Positions 26,631 to 35,389 of a stretch of 64,000 bases of DNA are shown here, piece after piece. How positions within the stretch are numbered: the first letter of the stretch is position 1; every line of letters starts with the position of its first letter. This DNA is from JANYCO01 sp035535995. Lineage in GTDB: Bacteria; Bacteroidota; Bacteroidia; Cytophagales; Cytophagaceae. The position numbers and the translations under genes are program-made. The notes under the pieces were generated by a model, which was not told where the DNA came from, searched no databases, and worked only from the letters and a program-made list of their open reading frames with translations. The stretch covers positions 310,001-374,000 of the forward strand of contig DATLOZ010000022.1 in assembly GCA_035535995.1 (NCBI GenBank). The letters run 5' to 3'.

Positions 26631-28076
26631 TTGCTTTTTGTTATCAGGAAATTATTTGGAAATATCAGTTTCGTAGTTCTGCTCAATGTCTTGATCAAAC
26701 CTGTTTGGTTATTTTTAGAGAACGATGTACAGAACAAAATTCATCATAAAGATTTTGGCTTGTATGCGGCTCTTTTTTCCTTAGGTTATATCTTTGCTTC
26801 CCTTACCGATATTGGGCTCAATCAATACGTTACCAAAAAACTTGCCTCCGAGCCTTCGCGCATGCGGGAAGTATTTTCCAATATTTTTGCGCTCAAGCTG
26901 ATCATGCTGATTGTGTATCCGTTGCTTATGTCTGTAGTGGGCTGGCTGATGGGATACAACGGAAGGGAGATTTATCTGCTGGTGGTGCTTTGTTTTGCGC
27001 AGGCGTTGGTACAGCTGATCTTCTTCTTCCGTGCAAACTTCCAGGCCAACCAGCATTTTATGGTAGACTCTACCGCTTCGGTAATGGATAAGTTCATCCT
27101 GATCCTGATCGTTGCCATCATGCTCTCACAGCACATTACTGTTGAGTTGTTTGTGTATGCAAGATTATTTTCACTGGTGATTACCGTAGTGGTATTTTAT
27201 ATCGTAAGCCTGAAACTTTTCGACTATATCGCCCCTAAGCTCAACCAGGAAAATCTGAAGGTACTGATCAGACAAAGTATTCCATTTGCCATCATCACCA
27301 TTTTATATTCCCTCAACGAACGGATCGATACATTGATCATTGATTATCTGTCCCGCGCTTCCGGCGACCTGAATAAAGAAAATGATACAGGTTTGTACAC
27401 CGCTGCCTATCGTTTCCTCGATGCTTGTATGATGTACCTGTGGACAGTGCTTCCTATCTTCTTCGCTAAATTTGCCTATCATCTGAACGATAAAAGAGAG
27501 AAACAAAAACTGCTCAACTTTGGCCAGGTAGTGGCTTCCGTACCAATGGTATTCCTTTCTGTTTTTGTATTATTTTATGGAGAGATTCTTTTCTTCCAGC
27601 AAAAGAACAGTACCCCCGAACAAATTGCTACCATGACCACGATCCTGAAGATACTTTTCTTTTCTGCCGGTCTTCATGGAATGTTTGCCATCTACAGCAC
27701 CTTGCTTACGGCCACGGGATATGAGCGTATGGTAAGTAAAATGATCATAGGAAGTATTATTTTAAATATTATCGGCAACCTAATCTTTGTACCGATGTAT
27801 GGCCCGATCGGCTCGGCCTGGACTACAGTGGCCAGCACGGTATTCCTTTCGATAGCCTACGTATATTTTACGCACCGTCGCCTGGATGTACTGATTCCTT
27901 ATGCCATTATCGGGCGTCTGTTCATTGTATACTTGCTCTTCGGGATCGTCTTTTACCTTCTTACCCTTACTGCCTTGCCTTGGTACCTGGTTACCATGCT
28001 TGCAGGCGCTTTTTTACTTATATTCTCCTACATGGCTGGCCTGATCAACCTGATGCTGAGCCGCGACTCACTCTGA
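26631..28076 (+). CDS. Polysaccharide/oligosaccharide flippase (MOP superfamily)
   Basis: A protein of 481 residues with about 12-14 transmembrane helices in the Wzx/MurJ-like arrangement. It shows the early FGLYAALFSLGYIFASLTDIGL helix, a central charged loop (DYLSRASGDLNKENDTGLY) and the late helix GNLIFVPMYGPIGSAWTTV typical of polysaccharide biosynthesis flippases. It moves a lipid-linked glycan across the inner membrane; the substrate is unknown. The first codon is TTG, directly after an in-frame TAA, and no ATG occurs near the N-terminus, so TTG is the likely start. No glycosyltransferases are adjacent. Confidence 0.8.
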   Translation: MLFVIRKLFGNISFVVLLNVLIKPVWLFLENDVQNKIHHKDFGLYAALFSLGYIFASLTDIGLNQYVTKKLASEPSRMREVFSNIFALKLIMLIVYPLLMSVVGWLMGYNGREIYLLVVLCFAQALVQLIFFFRANFQANQHFMVDSTASVMDKFILILIVAIMLSQHITVELFVYARLFSLVITVVVFYIVSLKLFDYIAPKLNQENLKVLIRQSIPFAIITILYSLNERIDTLIIDYLSRASGDLNKENDTGLYTAAYRFLDACMMYLWTVLPIFFAKFAYHLNDKREKQKLLNFGQVVASVPMVFLSVFVLFYGEILFFQQKNSTPEQIATMTTILKILFFSAGLHGMFAIYSTLLTATGYERMVSKMIIGSIILNIIGNLIFVPMYGPIGSAWTTVASTVFLSIAYVYFTHRRLDVLIPYAIIGRLFIVYLLFGIVFYLLTLTALPWYLVTMLAGAFLLIFSYMAGLINLMLSRDSL

Positions 28077-28187
28077 AAAAATTGTGCGTTGTGAATGGCA
28101 GCCGGCGAACAACATTCATAACTTTAAATTGACATTCAAACTTATTATCAATAGATTTACACTTCAAACGATTGATTCCTGTAAGTC

Positions 28188-28883
28188 ATGTGCACCCGGT
28201 ATTCTTTAACAAAAAATAAGGAAACGATCTCCAAACGGTTCGGCGTTGCCGCTCCGGACGACTGGAGAGCCCGCTACAATGTAGCGCCGGGGCAGGTAGT
28301 GCCTGTGATCACGAATCGCCGTGCAGACGAGCTTTCTTTTTTCTATTGGGGATTCATTCCAAATTGGTCGATTGACCAATCGGTAGGAGACAATCTTTAT
28401 AATGCTAAGGGAGAAACTGTTTTTTCCAAAGCTCCTTTCAAACAAGCCATCAAATCACAACGTTGTCTCATCTTAGCCGATGGGTATTTTGAATGGAAAA
28501 AGATCGGCAAAACAAAAACACCTTACCGGATCACTCTTTCCAGCGATGAGCTTTTTGCCTTTGCAGGAATTTGGGATTATTGGGAAAATCCTGAAGGAGA
28601 GATTATCAATTCATTTTCTATCCTCACCACTACCGCCAACAGCCTGTTGTCTGAGATCCATGAGCGCATGCCGGTGATCCTTTCTCCTGGCGATGAACGA
28701 AAATGGCTTTCCGATAAGCTTACCGAACAGGAAATCGTTTCTTTACTGACCCCTGCAGACGGAGGAAAAATGAGTTTTTACCAGGCGCACAAAGTAGTAA
28801 ATTCTCCTGAATACGATTATCCTGAATGCATACAGGTAGCTCCGAAGATCTATCCCGGCGAGAGCTTCAGCCTTTTTGACTAA
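28188..28883 (+). CDS. SRAP-family DNA-protein crosslink protein (YedK/HMCES-like)
   Basis: A protein of 231 residues with the hallmark catalytic Cys2 (MCTRYSL) exposed after removal of Met1, and the other SRAP residues in place: Asn72 in LYNAKGET, Glu102 in DGYFEWKK and His158 in IHERMPVIL. SRAP proteins bind abasic sites in single-stranded DNA through a thiazolidine link and shield them during replication. Its stop overlaps the stop of the convergent GAF/PAS gene by 4 bases. Confidence 0.93.
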   Translation: MCTRYSLTKNKETISKRFGVAAPDDWRARYNVAPGQVVPVITNRRADELSFFYWGFIPNWSIDQSVGDNLYNAKGETVFSKAPFKQAIKSQRCLILADGYFEWKKIGKTKTPYRITLSSDELFAFAGIWDYWENPEGEIINSFSILTTTANSLLSEIHERMPVILSPGDERKWLSDKLTEQEIVSLLTPADGGKMSFYQAHKVVNSPEYDYPECIQVAPKIYPGESFSLFD

Positions 28884-30568
28884 GAAACATCTACCATCAC
28901 TTTTCTGTTTTTCTGATAAAAAGCTTTGAGCAATTCATCATTGGCTTCCAGCAGCAGTTCTCCTTTTTCTTCTACCAGCTGAATCCATTTCCGTAATTCA
29001 GTTTCCTGCTGAGAGCTTTCTACCTTAGTTTTAAGCTCGATAATATTTTCTGCAGCTTTTTTATATTTTCCCCAGATCTCTTCTACTTTTTCAATCTTTG
29101 GAAGAAGCAGCTCATTGGCCTTTTCCATTTTCTGCGCGTTTTCCAAGCCTTTCGGCATACCACCATTCTTAAGCACATTCAGCGAGTGATCGTGCAGGGC
29201 AATGGCATTTTCCAACGTGCCAATATGTTCTATTTTCCCTCTTACTACCATTTCTGCGTAAAAGCCTATCTTCTGCGAAAGCATGCGCTGCCTCCCCGCC
29301 AGGTCGATGAGCATATTATTGCGGGAGATTAATTTCTCCTTCAATAATTTTTTCTCCAGTTCTAATTTTTCCGTAAGATCTACAGATACTCCAAGAATAT
29401 TTTTCTTTCCTGTAAGCGTATTGATAAATGGAATTTTTGTAGTTTTAAATATATGTGTGACACCTGTAACTGCAGTGAACGACTGCACCGGCAATTCCAC
29501 AGGCTCGTTTGAATCCAGCGTCTTCAGGTCAGATTCCTGGATCACTTTCCATTCTTCTTCATTTTCTACAAAATGACTGTCGTCTTTCCCAAGAATTTGT
29601 TTTTCATCTAAATTGAACAAAGATGTCTCCGCCTTATTGATCAAGGTATAGCGACCAAGCTCATCTTTCACAAAGATTGGAAAAGGAATATTGTCTACGA
29701 TCAATTTCATCATCGTATTATTCTGATCAATTTCCTTTTGCTTGCGTTCGGTGGCTTCCTGAGTGGCAATAAGCTCTTCGAGGTTTTGTCTAAGCTCTTC
29801 CTCCTGCTCTTTCAACACTTGCTCCCGCTGCTCCGATTCCATCAGCAAGGCTTTTGCTTTTTCACCGTTCTGAATATTATAACATACGGAAGCAATACTT
29901 TCGGAAAGCTTTTCTACAAAATCGATTTCATATTGCTGAAATTTCTGAAAGCTTGCGATCTCCAATACGCCCATCACATTGTCATTGAATTTCAGCGGCA
30001 CCAGTAACAAGCAGCCTGGCGTAGCTTCCCCCATTCCTGAAGTGATCGTAGTATAAAAAGGTGGAATATCTGTATACATGGTGGTCTGCTCTTCAAGGAA
30101 ACACTGGCCCAGCAGCCCTTCGCCAATCCTTACAGTTTTCTCTAGAATTTTTTTCCGTTCGTAAGCATAACAGGCTACCAATTCCAGAATAGGTTCTACA
30201 CCATTATTAGTTAGAATAAAAATTCCTCCCTGGTTGGCTTTCAGATAACGTACAAGAGAAGAAAGAATATGTTGGTATAATTCTTCCTTTTTCGATTGGT
30301 CTTTACGAAGAATGTCCACAAACTTTCCTAATCCTTCCGTGATCCAGGAACGTTGTTTTTCCTGTTCGGAAAAAGACTGCAACTGTTTGGCTAGTTCCCA
30401 AATAAGACCATGAATACCTCCTGAAGATTGTTCTTCATTTAATTCAAATTTTCCTTGAATAATCTTTTCAATGGATAGCCGGGCTTTTTCAAGCTGGTAT
30501 TCCAAATTTTTTAGCTTTTTTTCAGATTCAAGGTGCTTTTTCTTCCATTTCCAATTAATTGCTATCAT
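28880..30568 (-). CDS. GAF-PAS sensor protein with PilJ-like C-terminal region, no kinase domain
   Basis: A protein of 562 residues, cytoplasmic with no membrane segment. An N-terminal coiled coil (about 5-45) precedes a helical region and a GAF domain (about 95-245; GLLGQCFLEEQTTMYTDIPP). Next come a coiled coil (about 245-290), a PAS domain (about 290-410; VDNIPFPIFVKDELGRYTLI), and a helical C-terminus starting DLAGRQRMLSQKIG, which is characteristic of the PilJ/NarX-type ligand domain. No histidine kinase, GGDEF, EAL or methyl-accepting output is visible. It may act as an adaptor or scaffold for a separate kinase. Confidence 0.75.
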   Translation of the reverse strand: MIAINWKWKKKHLESEKKLKNLEYQLEKARLSIEKIIQGKFELNEEQSSGGIHGLIWELAKQLQSFSEQEKQRSWITEGLGKFVDILRKDQSKKEELYQHILSSLVRYLKANQGGIFILTNNGVEPILELVACYAYERKKILEKTVRIGEGLLGQCFLEEQTTMYTDIPPFYTTITSGMGEATPGCLLLVPLKFNDNVMGVLEIASFQKFQQYEIDFVEKLSESIASVCYNIQNGEKAKALLMESEQREQVLKEQEEELRQNLEELIATQEATERKQKEIDQNNTMMKLIVDNIPFPIFVKDELGRYTLINKAETSLFNLDEKQILGKDDSHFVENEEEWKVIQESDLKTLDSNEPVELPVQSFTAVTGVTHIFKTTKIPFINTLTGKKNILGVSVDLTEKLELEKKLLKEKLISRNNMLIDLAGRQRMLSQKIGFYAEMVVRGKIEHIGTLENAIALHDHSLNVLKNGGMPKGLENAQKMEKANELLLPKIEKVEEIWGKYKKAAENIIELKTKVESSQQETELRKWIQLVEEKGELLLEANDELLKAFYQKNRKVMVDVS

Positions 30569-30742
30569 AAAATGGCTTTTTCACTGAGTTATATAAATAT
30601 AATAAAACAATAGTATAATATCAACAGATCTAAAATTATTTAATACAAAATCAAAAAAGTACAAACTATCAGGGCTAAACCGTTAATACTTAGTAATGAG
30701 AAGAATATCCCTGACATTCTGTCATTCTTATCTTTTTTTTAT

Positions 30743-30750
30743 TAGATTTG
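30743..30750 (+). promoter_or_regulatory. Putative -7 promoter box for miaB
   Basis: TAGATTTG fits TAnnTTTG, 28 bases before the miaB ATG. The 209-base gap 30569-30777 otherwise shows only A/T-rich sequence. Confidence 0.45.
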
Positions 30751-30777
30751 TGTTCTAAAAATAATTTGTAGGACCGC

Positions 30778-32205
30778 ATGAGGCAGGTAATTAAAGATCT
30801 TGACATTATCCCAACAGAAGAGGAGAAAGCATTGTGTGATTTGCCGAGAATATCGGAAGAGCAGGATACCGGAAAAAAGAGAAAATTATATATCGAAAGC
30901 TACGGCTGCCAGATGAATTTTTCCGACAGTGAGATTGTAACTTCTATTTTATTTGATCATGGGTTTGATACTACTTCCAAACCAGAAACTGCCGACGTGA
31001 TTTTTCTGAACACGTGTTCAATCCGTGAAAATGCGGAGCAAAAAGTGCGGAATAAATTGAAGCAATTCATTCAGCTGAAAAAGAAAAACCCGGAACTGGT
31101 AGTGGGTGTATTGGGTTGCATGGCCGAACGCCTGAAATCAAAACTCCTCGAAGAAGAAAAAATCGTCGACATGGTAGTGGGTCCGGATGCCTACCGCGAA
31201 CTGCCTGCGCTGATCGCCGTAGCAGACGAGGGAGAAAAAGCAGTAAATGTTTTTCTTTCCAAAGAAGAAACGTATGCCGATATCAATCCTGTAAGACTTG
31301 GTGGAAATGGAGTAACTGCTTTTATCAGCATTATGCGTGGGTGCGACAATATGTGCTCGTTCTGCGTAGTGCCCTTCACCAGAGGCCGCGAGCGCAGCCG
31401 GGATGCGCACTCTATTGTACGCGAAGCTAAAGAGTTGTATGAAAACGGATACCGCGAAGTAACCTTGCTGGGGCAAAACGTAGACTCCTACAAATGGCAA
31501 TCGGAAGATGGCTCTGAAAAAATAAATTTTGCACAACTGCTAGAGCGCGTAGCCCTTGTCAATCCCAACCTCTGGGTGCGCTTCTCCACCTCACATCCAA
31601 AAGATATCACAGACGAAGTATTGTATACCATAGCGAAATACGATAACATCTGCAACTATATTCACCTTCCCGCTCAAAGCGGCAATTCACGCATTCTGGC
31701 ACTTATGAACCGTACTTATGACCGTGAATGGTATATGGATCGCGTAAATGCAATTCGCAGGATCATCCCGGATTGTGCGCTTTCCAGCGACATGATCACA
31801 GGTTTTTGTTCAGAAACAGAAGAAGAACACCAGGATACTATTTCACTGATGAAAACAGTGAATTATCATTACGCATATATGTTTGCCTACAGCGAACGTC
31901 CGAATACGCCAGCAGCCAAAAAACTTGTCGACGATGTGCCGGAAGAAGTAAAAAGCAGAAGGCTTACAGAGATCATCGAACTGCAATCTGCGACTTCTCT
32001 TGAGCTGAATGAAAAAGAAGTAGGAACGATCCATAAAGTTTTGATCGACGGCGTTTCAAAAAAATCGGATGCTTTCCTGAAAGGAAGAAATGGACAGAAC
32101 ACTACCGTTGTATTCCCTGCCGGTACACACAAGGTAGGCGAGTTCGTACACGTACGTGTGCAAAGCGCCACCCAGGGAACTCTGATCGGTGAAGTGATTG
32201 TTTGA
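30778..32205 (+). CDS. miaB: tRNA-2-methylthio-N6-dimethylallyladenosine synthase
   Basis: A protein of 475 residues. The N-terminal MTTase domain has the three cluster cysteines (ESYGCQMNFSDSE with Cys44, LNTCSIRENAEQ, GVLGCMAERLK). The radical-SAM motif is CDNMCSFC in RGCDNMCSFCVVPFTRGRER. A C-terminal TRAM domain ends near VHVRVQSATQGTLIGEV. It adds the 2-methylthio group to i6A37 of tRNAs. A leader of about 30 residues before the domain is common in Bacteroidota. It heads a plus-strand series leading to lptE and secG. Confidence 0.95.
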   Translation: MRQVIKDLDIIPTEEEKALCDLPRISEEQDTGKKRKLYIESYGCQMNFSDSEIVTSILFDHGFDTTSKPETADVIFLNTCSIRENAEQKVRNKLKQFIQLKKKNPELVVGVLGCMAERLKSKLLEEEKIVDMVVGPDAYRELPALIAVADEGEKAVNVFLSKEETYADINPVRLGGNGVTAFISIMRGCDNMCSFCVVPFTRGRERSRDAHSIVREAKELYENGYREVTLLGQNVDSYKWQSEDGSEKINFAQLLERVALVNPNLWVRFSTSHPKDITDEVLYTIAKYDNICNYIHLPAQSGNSRILALMNRTYDREWYMDRVNAIRRIIPDCALSSDMITGFCSETEEEHQDTISLMKTVNYHYAYMFAYSERPNTPAAKKLVDDVPEEVKSRRLTEIIELQSATSLELNEKEVGTIHKVLIDGVSKKSDAFLKGRNGQNTTVVFPAGTHKVGEFVHVRVQSATQGTLIGEVIV

Positions 32206-32226
32206 GTTAGAAACCAATTATTTTTT

Positions 32227-32775
32227 ATGAAAAAAACTGCTTTATTTTTATTTGTAATTATTGGTACACTGTGGCTTCCCTTGAGCTCTTGTAAAAAGCT
32301 TAAAAAGTTGTTGACCTTTAACATTGACAACTCCGCTACGTTTACGATTCCATCCAGTTATGGCACGGGAATCAATATACCATTGGTCTTCAACTCACCG
32401 AACGTTCAGTCTTCGTCTAGTCAATCATTTGCCAACAACGATACCCGCGCCGACCATGTGCAAGATGTAAAACTTTCCAAGCTTGATCTCAGCATTACCA
32501 GTCCGGCGGGAAAAACATTTAGTTTTCTAAACTCTATCAAAATATATATTTCAGGAGACGGCTTGCCGGAAGTATTGCTGGCTTATAAAGACAATATTCC
32601 AAACGATGTAGGAAGCTCAATAAGTTTGACAACAACAGGAGAGAAACTTGACAGCTATATCAAAGCCTCTTCTTATAATTTGCGATACGAGATCGTGACG
32701 GATGAAACCTTTACGGAAGATATAAATTTGTTGGCGAATATGGTGTTTACTGTAACGGCAAAACCACTTAAGTAG
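32227..32775 (+). CDS. Predicted lipoprotein of unknown function
   Basis: A protein of 182 residues with a lipoprotein signal (MKKTALFLFVIIGTLWLPLSSC, lipobox LSSC, Cys22) followed by KKLKK. The mature part is beta-rich, with Ser/Thr-rich strands (SATFTIPSSYGTGINIPLVF, LSKLDLSITSPAGKTFSFL). I recognise no family. It starts 21 bases after miaB and 41 bases before the SRPBCC gene, so it is probably in the same transcript. Confidence 0.65.
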   Translation: MKKTALFLFVIIGTLWLPLSSCKKLKKLLTFNIDNSATFTIPSSYGTGINIPLVFNSPNVQSSSSQSFANNDTRADHVQDVKLSKLDLSITSPAGKTFSFLNSIKIYISGDGLPEVLLAYKDNIPNDVGSSISLTTTGEKLDSYIKASSYNLRYEIVTDETFTEDINLLANMVFTVTAKPLK

Positions 32776-32816
32776 TTTATGTTTATATTCATTTCACTAA
32801 TAAACCCTATATAACT

Positions 32817-33341
32817 ATGAAAATTCTAAAGTACATTGGTATCGGCCTCGGAGGCCTGATCGTATTGCTGGCCATCATTCCGGTTTTCCTTTCGTCTAAA
32901 TCTTATGTAGTAAGATCAGTTGTGGTCAACGCACCCGCCGACAGCGTGTACAACTACCTTTCCGATTTTAAAAATTTCAAACAATGGAGCCCTTGGCAGG
33001 AAAAAGATCCTAACATGACTACCAGCATTGAAGGCAGTGGCGTAGGAGCTGTATACAGCTGGAAAGGCAATGACCAGGTAGGAAGCGGAAGCATGACCAT
33101 CGCTTCTGCAGATCCAAATAAATCTGTCACTATCGATCTGAAATTTATCGCTCCGTGGCAATCACAAGCTATTGTAAAATGGTCGGTAGCACCAGAAGGG
33201 AACGCCACTAAAGTATCCTGGGAGATGTCGCAAGACCTGTCATACGGACAACGTTATTTCGGTATGATGATGGATAAAATGATTGGTCCGGATTTTGAAA
33301 AAGGACTTTCAAAACTGAAAGCTAATCTAGAAATAAAATAG
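32817..33341 (+). CDS. SRPBCC/polyketide-cyclase-like protein with N-terminal membrane anchor
   Basis: A protein of 174 residues. One transmembrane helix is at residues 6-28 (YIGIGLGGLIVLLAIIPVFL). It is followed by an SRPBCC (START-like) fold: VVVNAPADSVYNYLSDFKNF and QWSPWQEKDPNM at the start, then alternating strands, and a C-terminal helix GPDFEKGLSKLKANLE. Such proteins bind hydrophobic ligands in a deep pocket; the ligand is unknown. The gene is followed by a long perfect family B hairpin. Confidence 0.78.
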   Translation: MKILKYIGIGLGGLIVLLAIIPVFLSSKSYVVRSVVVNAPADSVYNYLSDFKNFKQWSPWQEKDPNMTTSIEGSGVGAVYSWKGNDQVGSGSMTIASADPNKSVTIDLKFIAPWQSQAIVKWSVAPEGNATKVSWEMSQDLSYGQRYFGMMMDKMIGPDFEKGLSKLKANLEIK

Positions 33342-33352
33342 ATGCCAGTAAA

Positions 33353-33435
33353 TTATGAATGTTGAGTTATGAATTATGAGTTAAAGTTATATTCTTATCA
33401 TTCATAACTCATAATTCATAACTCAACATTCATAA
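33353..33435. repeat. Family B inverted repeat with perfect 31-bp arms
   Basis: The arms at 33353-33383 and 33405-33435 are exact reverse complements around a 21-base spacer. The core motif is ATGAATGTTGAGTTATGAAT. A short family A trace (GATGCCAG, 33341-33348) precedes it. It lies between the SRPBCC gene and the sigma-54 activator, whose ATG is 30 bases past the right arm. Confidence 0.88.
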
Positions 33436-33464
33436 CTTTTGGTATTAACAAGCTTAAACATAGC

Positions 33465-34751
33465 ATGAGTGCATTTAGTCAGGAAATTCAAAGTATAAAA
33501 TTAAAGTTCGGCATCATTGGTAGCTCGCCGGCGCTGAATCATGCGATCCAGGTGGCCGTGCAGGTAGCTCCTACCGATATGTCTGTACTCATCACAGGAG
33601 AGAGTGGTAGTGGGAAGGAATCTTTTTCTAAAATCATTCATTCGCTCAGCGCGCGCAAACATGGAAAATTCATTGCTATCAACTGTGGCGCCATTCCGGA
33701 AGGTACGATCGATTCCGAATTATTCGGCCATGAGAAAGGCTCCTTTACAGGCGCGCATGAAGCGCGTAAAGGATACTTCGAAGAAACCGATGCCGGTACT
33801 ATCTTTCTCGATGAAATAGGCGAAATGCCGCTCGGCACACAAGCAAGACTTTTGCGTGTATTGGAGAATAAAGAATTCATCAAGGTAGGTTCTTCCAAAG
33901 TACAAAAAACCGATGTGCGTGTAATCGCTGCTACCAACGTAAATCTTTTTGAAGCCGTACAAAAAGGAAAGTTCCGCGAAGATCTTTACTATCGCTTAAA
34001 CACTGTTCCAATCTATGTACCACCACTGCGCGAACGTGGTAGCGATATCGAATTGCTCTTCCGGAAATTTGCTTCCGACTTTGCCGATCGCTATAAAGTG
34101 GCGCCAATCAAGCTTACCGAAGAAGCAAAAGAACTTTTAGTACGCTATCGTTTTCCAGGAAATATCCGCCAGCTAAAAAATATTGCCGAACAGATATCTG
34201 TACTCGAAACCGATCGTACAGTTACTAAAGAACAGCTTTTTAAATATTTACCAGAACTGAACACCCCTACCCTTCCGGCTTTGTCCAAAGGCAATGGAGC
34301 AGTGGAAGATTTTTCCGAAAGGGAAATTCTTTACAAGATCCTTTTTGATATGAAAAAGGATATGAATGAATTAAAAAAATTAGTATACGAAGTATTACAA
34401 AATGAAAATTATGGAACGCAGGTGCTGAACAATCACCAGGAGCTGTTCCATAATATGGCCCATACCGAAAGCACTGCCGATGAGATCCTCAAAAATTCTT
34501 ATCTGATCCAGCAAAAAGAAAATACACAGCCCATTATTATCAGCGATAAGGTCAACGATCACGACGAGATCCATGATGTAGAAGAAGTAGAAAGCGAAGA
34601 CGAATCTCTTTCTTTAAATGTGAAAGAAAAAGAAATGATCATCAAAGCGCTGAAAAAAAATAACAACAAACGAAAATACGCAGCACAGGATCTTGGCATC
34701 TCTGAGCGCACGTTGTATCGTAAGATCAAAGAATATAATTTAGAAGAGTAA
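33465..34751 (+). CDS. Sigma-54-dependent transcriptional activator without receiver domain
   Basis: A protein of 428 residues. The AAA+ domain spans about residues 12-240: Walker A GESGSGKE, the loop that contacts sigma-54 reads GSFTGA rather than the usual GAFTGA, Walker B is IFLDEIGE, and the sensor region is RFPGNIRQLKN. A linker of about 110 residues follows. The C-terminus carries a Fis-type helix-turn-helix (KKNNNKRKYAAQDLGISERT then LYRKIKEYNL). No regulatory N-terminal domain is present, so control must come from elsewhere or from expression level. In Bacteroidota this gene is often seen beside miaB, lptE and secG, as here. Confidence 0.88.
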   Translation: MSAFSQEIQSIKLKFGIIGSSPALNHAIQVAVQVAPTDMSVLITGESGSGKESFSKIIHSLSARKHGKFIAINCGAIPEGTIDSELFGHEKGSFTGAHEARKGYFEETDAGTIFLDEIGEMPLGTQARLLRVLENKEFIKVGSSKVQKTDVRVIAATNVNLFEAVQKGKFREDLYYRLNTVPIYVPPLRERGSDIELLFRKFASDFADRYKVAPIKLTEEAKELLVRYRFPGNIRQLKNIAEQISVLETDRTVTKEQLFKYLPELNTPTLPALSKGNGAVEDFSEREILYKILFDMKKDMNELKKLVYEVLQNENYGTQVLNNHQELFHNMAHTESTADEILKNSYLIQQKENTQPIIISDKVNDHDEIHDVEEVESEDESLSLNVKEKEMIIKALKKNNNKRKYAAQDLGISERTLYRKIKEYNLEE

Positions 34752-34760
34752 AATATTCTG

Positions 34761-34862
34761 GGATACCGGATGTCAGATACCGGATTCCAGACAAAAAAAT
34801 ACAAATAAGCTTTAGTTAAAATTATCTGACACCTGGTATCCGGTATCCGGTATCCGGTATCA
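34761..34862. repeat. Family A inverted repeat, copy 4
   Basis: The left arm (34761-34791) contains GGATACCGGATGTCAGATAC. The right arm (34823-34862) contains three tandem copies of the unit CGGTATC. It separates the activator from lptE. Confidence 0.75.
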
Positions 34863-34885
34863 TTACAAAAAAGGTAATTCATAAA

Positions 34886-35386
34886 ATGAAAAAAATAATT
34901 TCCCTATTGGCTATAAGTTCTCTGTTATTTTCTTCCTGCGGGGTCTACAACTTTACCGGTGGCGCCGTGCCGCCTGATGTGAAGACGATCTCCATTCAGA
35001 ATATTTACAACGAATCAGGACAAGGGCCTACAAACCTTTCGCAAAATCTTACAGAGAAATTAAAACAATACTATCAAAGCAATACCAAACTTCTTCTCGT
35101 ACCTTCCGGTGCCGATTGGAGAATCGAAGGAAAGATCGTTGGATATGCTTCTTCAGGTGTGGCTCCGAAAGCCAACGAAACTTCCGGATCCAACCGTCTA
35201 ACTATTACCGTAAAGATCACGTTTAAAAATATGAAAGATGAGAAACAGAATTTCGATCAGAACTTCTCTTTCTATGGAGACTATCCTCAGGCGCAAACGC
35301 TTTTTGATGTAGAAAGCACCCTGGACAATACAATCCTCGATCAGATCGTCCTGGATATCTTTCAAAAGACCACCTCAAATTGGTAA
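34886..35386 (+). CDS. lptE: LPS-assembly lipoprotein LptE
   Basis: A protein of 166 residues with a lipoprotein signal (MKKIISLLAISSLLFSSC, Cys18). The mature start is CGVYNFTGGAVPPDVKTIS, a Bacteroidota LptE hallmark, followed by the two-layer alpha/beta fold with FENKSGQG-like NIYNESGQGPTNLSQNLTEK. LptE plugs the LptD barrel in the outer membrane for LPS insertion. The downstream ORF begins 3 bases after the stop codon in the same frame. Confidence 0.88.
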   Translation: MKKIISLLAISSLLFSSCGVYNFTGGAVPPDVKTISIQNIYNESGQGPTNLSQNLTEKLKQYYQSNTKLLLVPSGADWRIEGKIVGYASSGVAPKANETSGSNRLTITVKITFKNMKDEKQNFDQNFSFYGDYPQAQTLFDVESTLDNTILDQIVLDIFQKTTSNW

Positions 35387-35389
35387 GCA

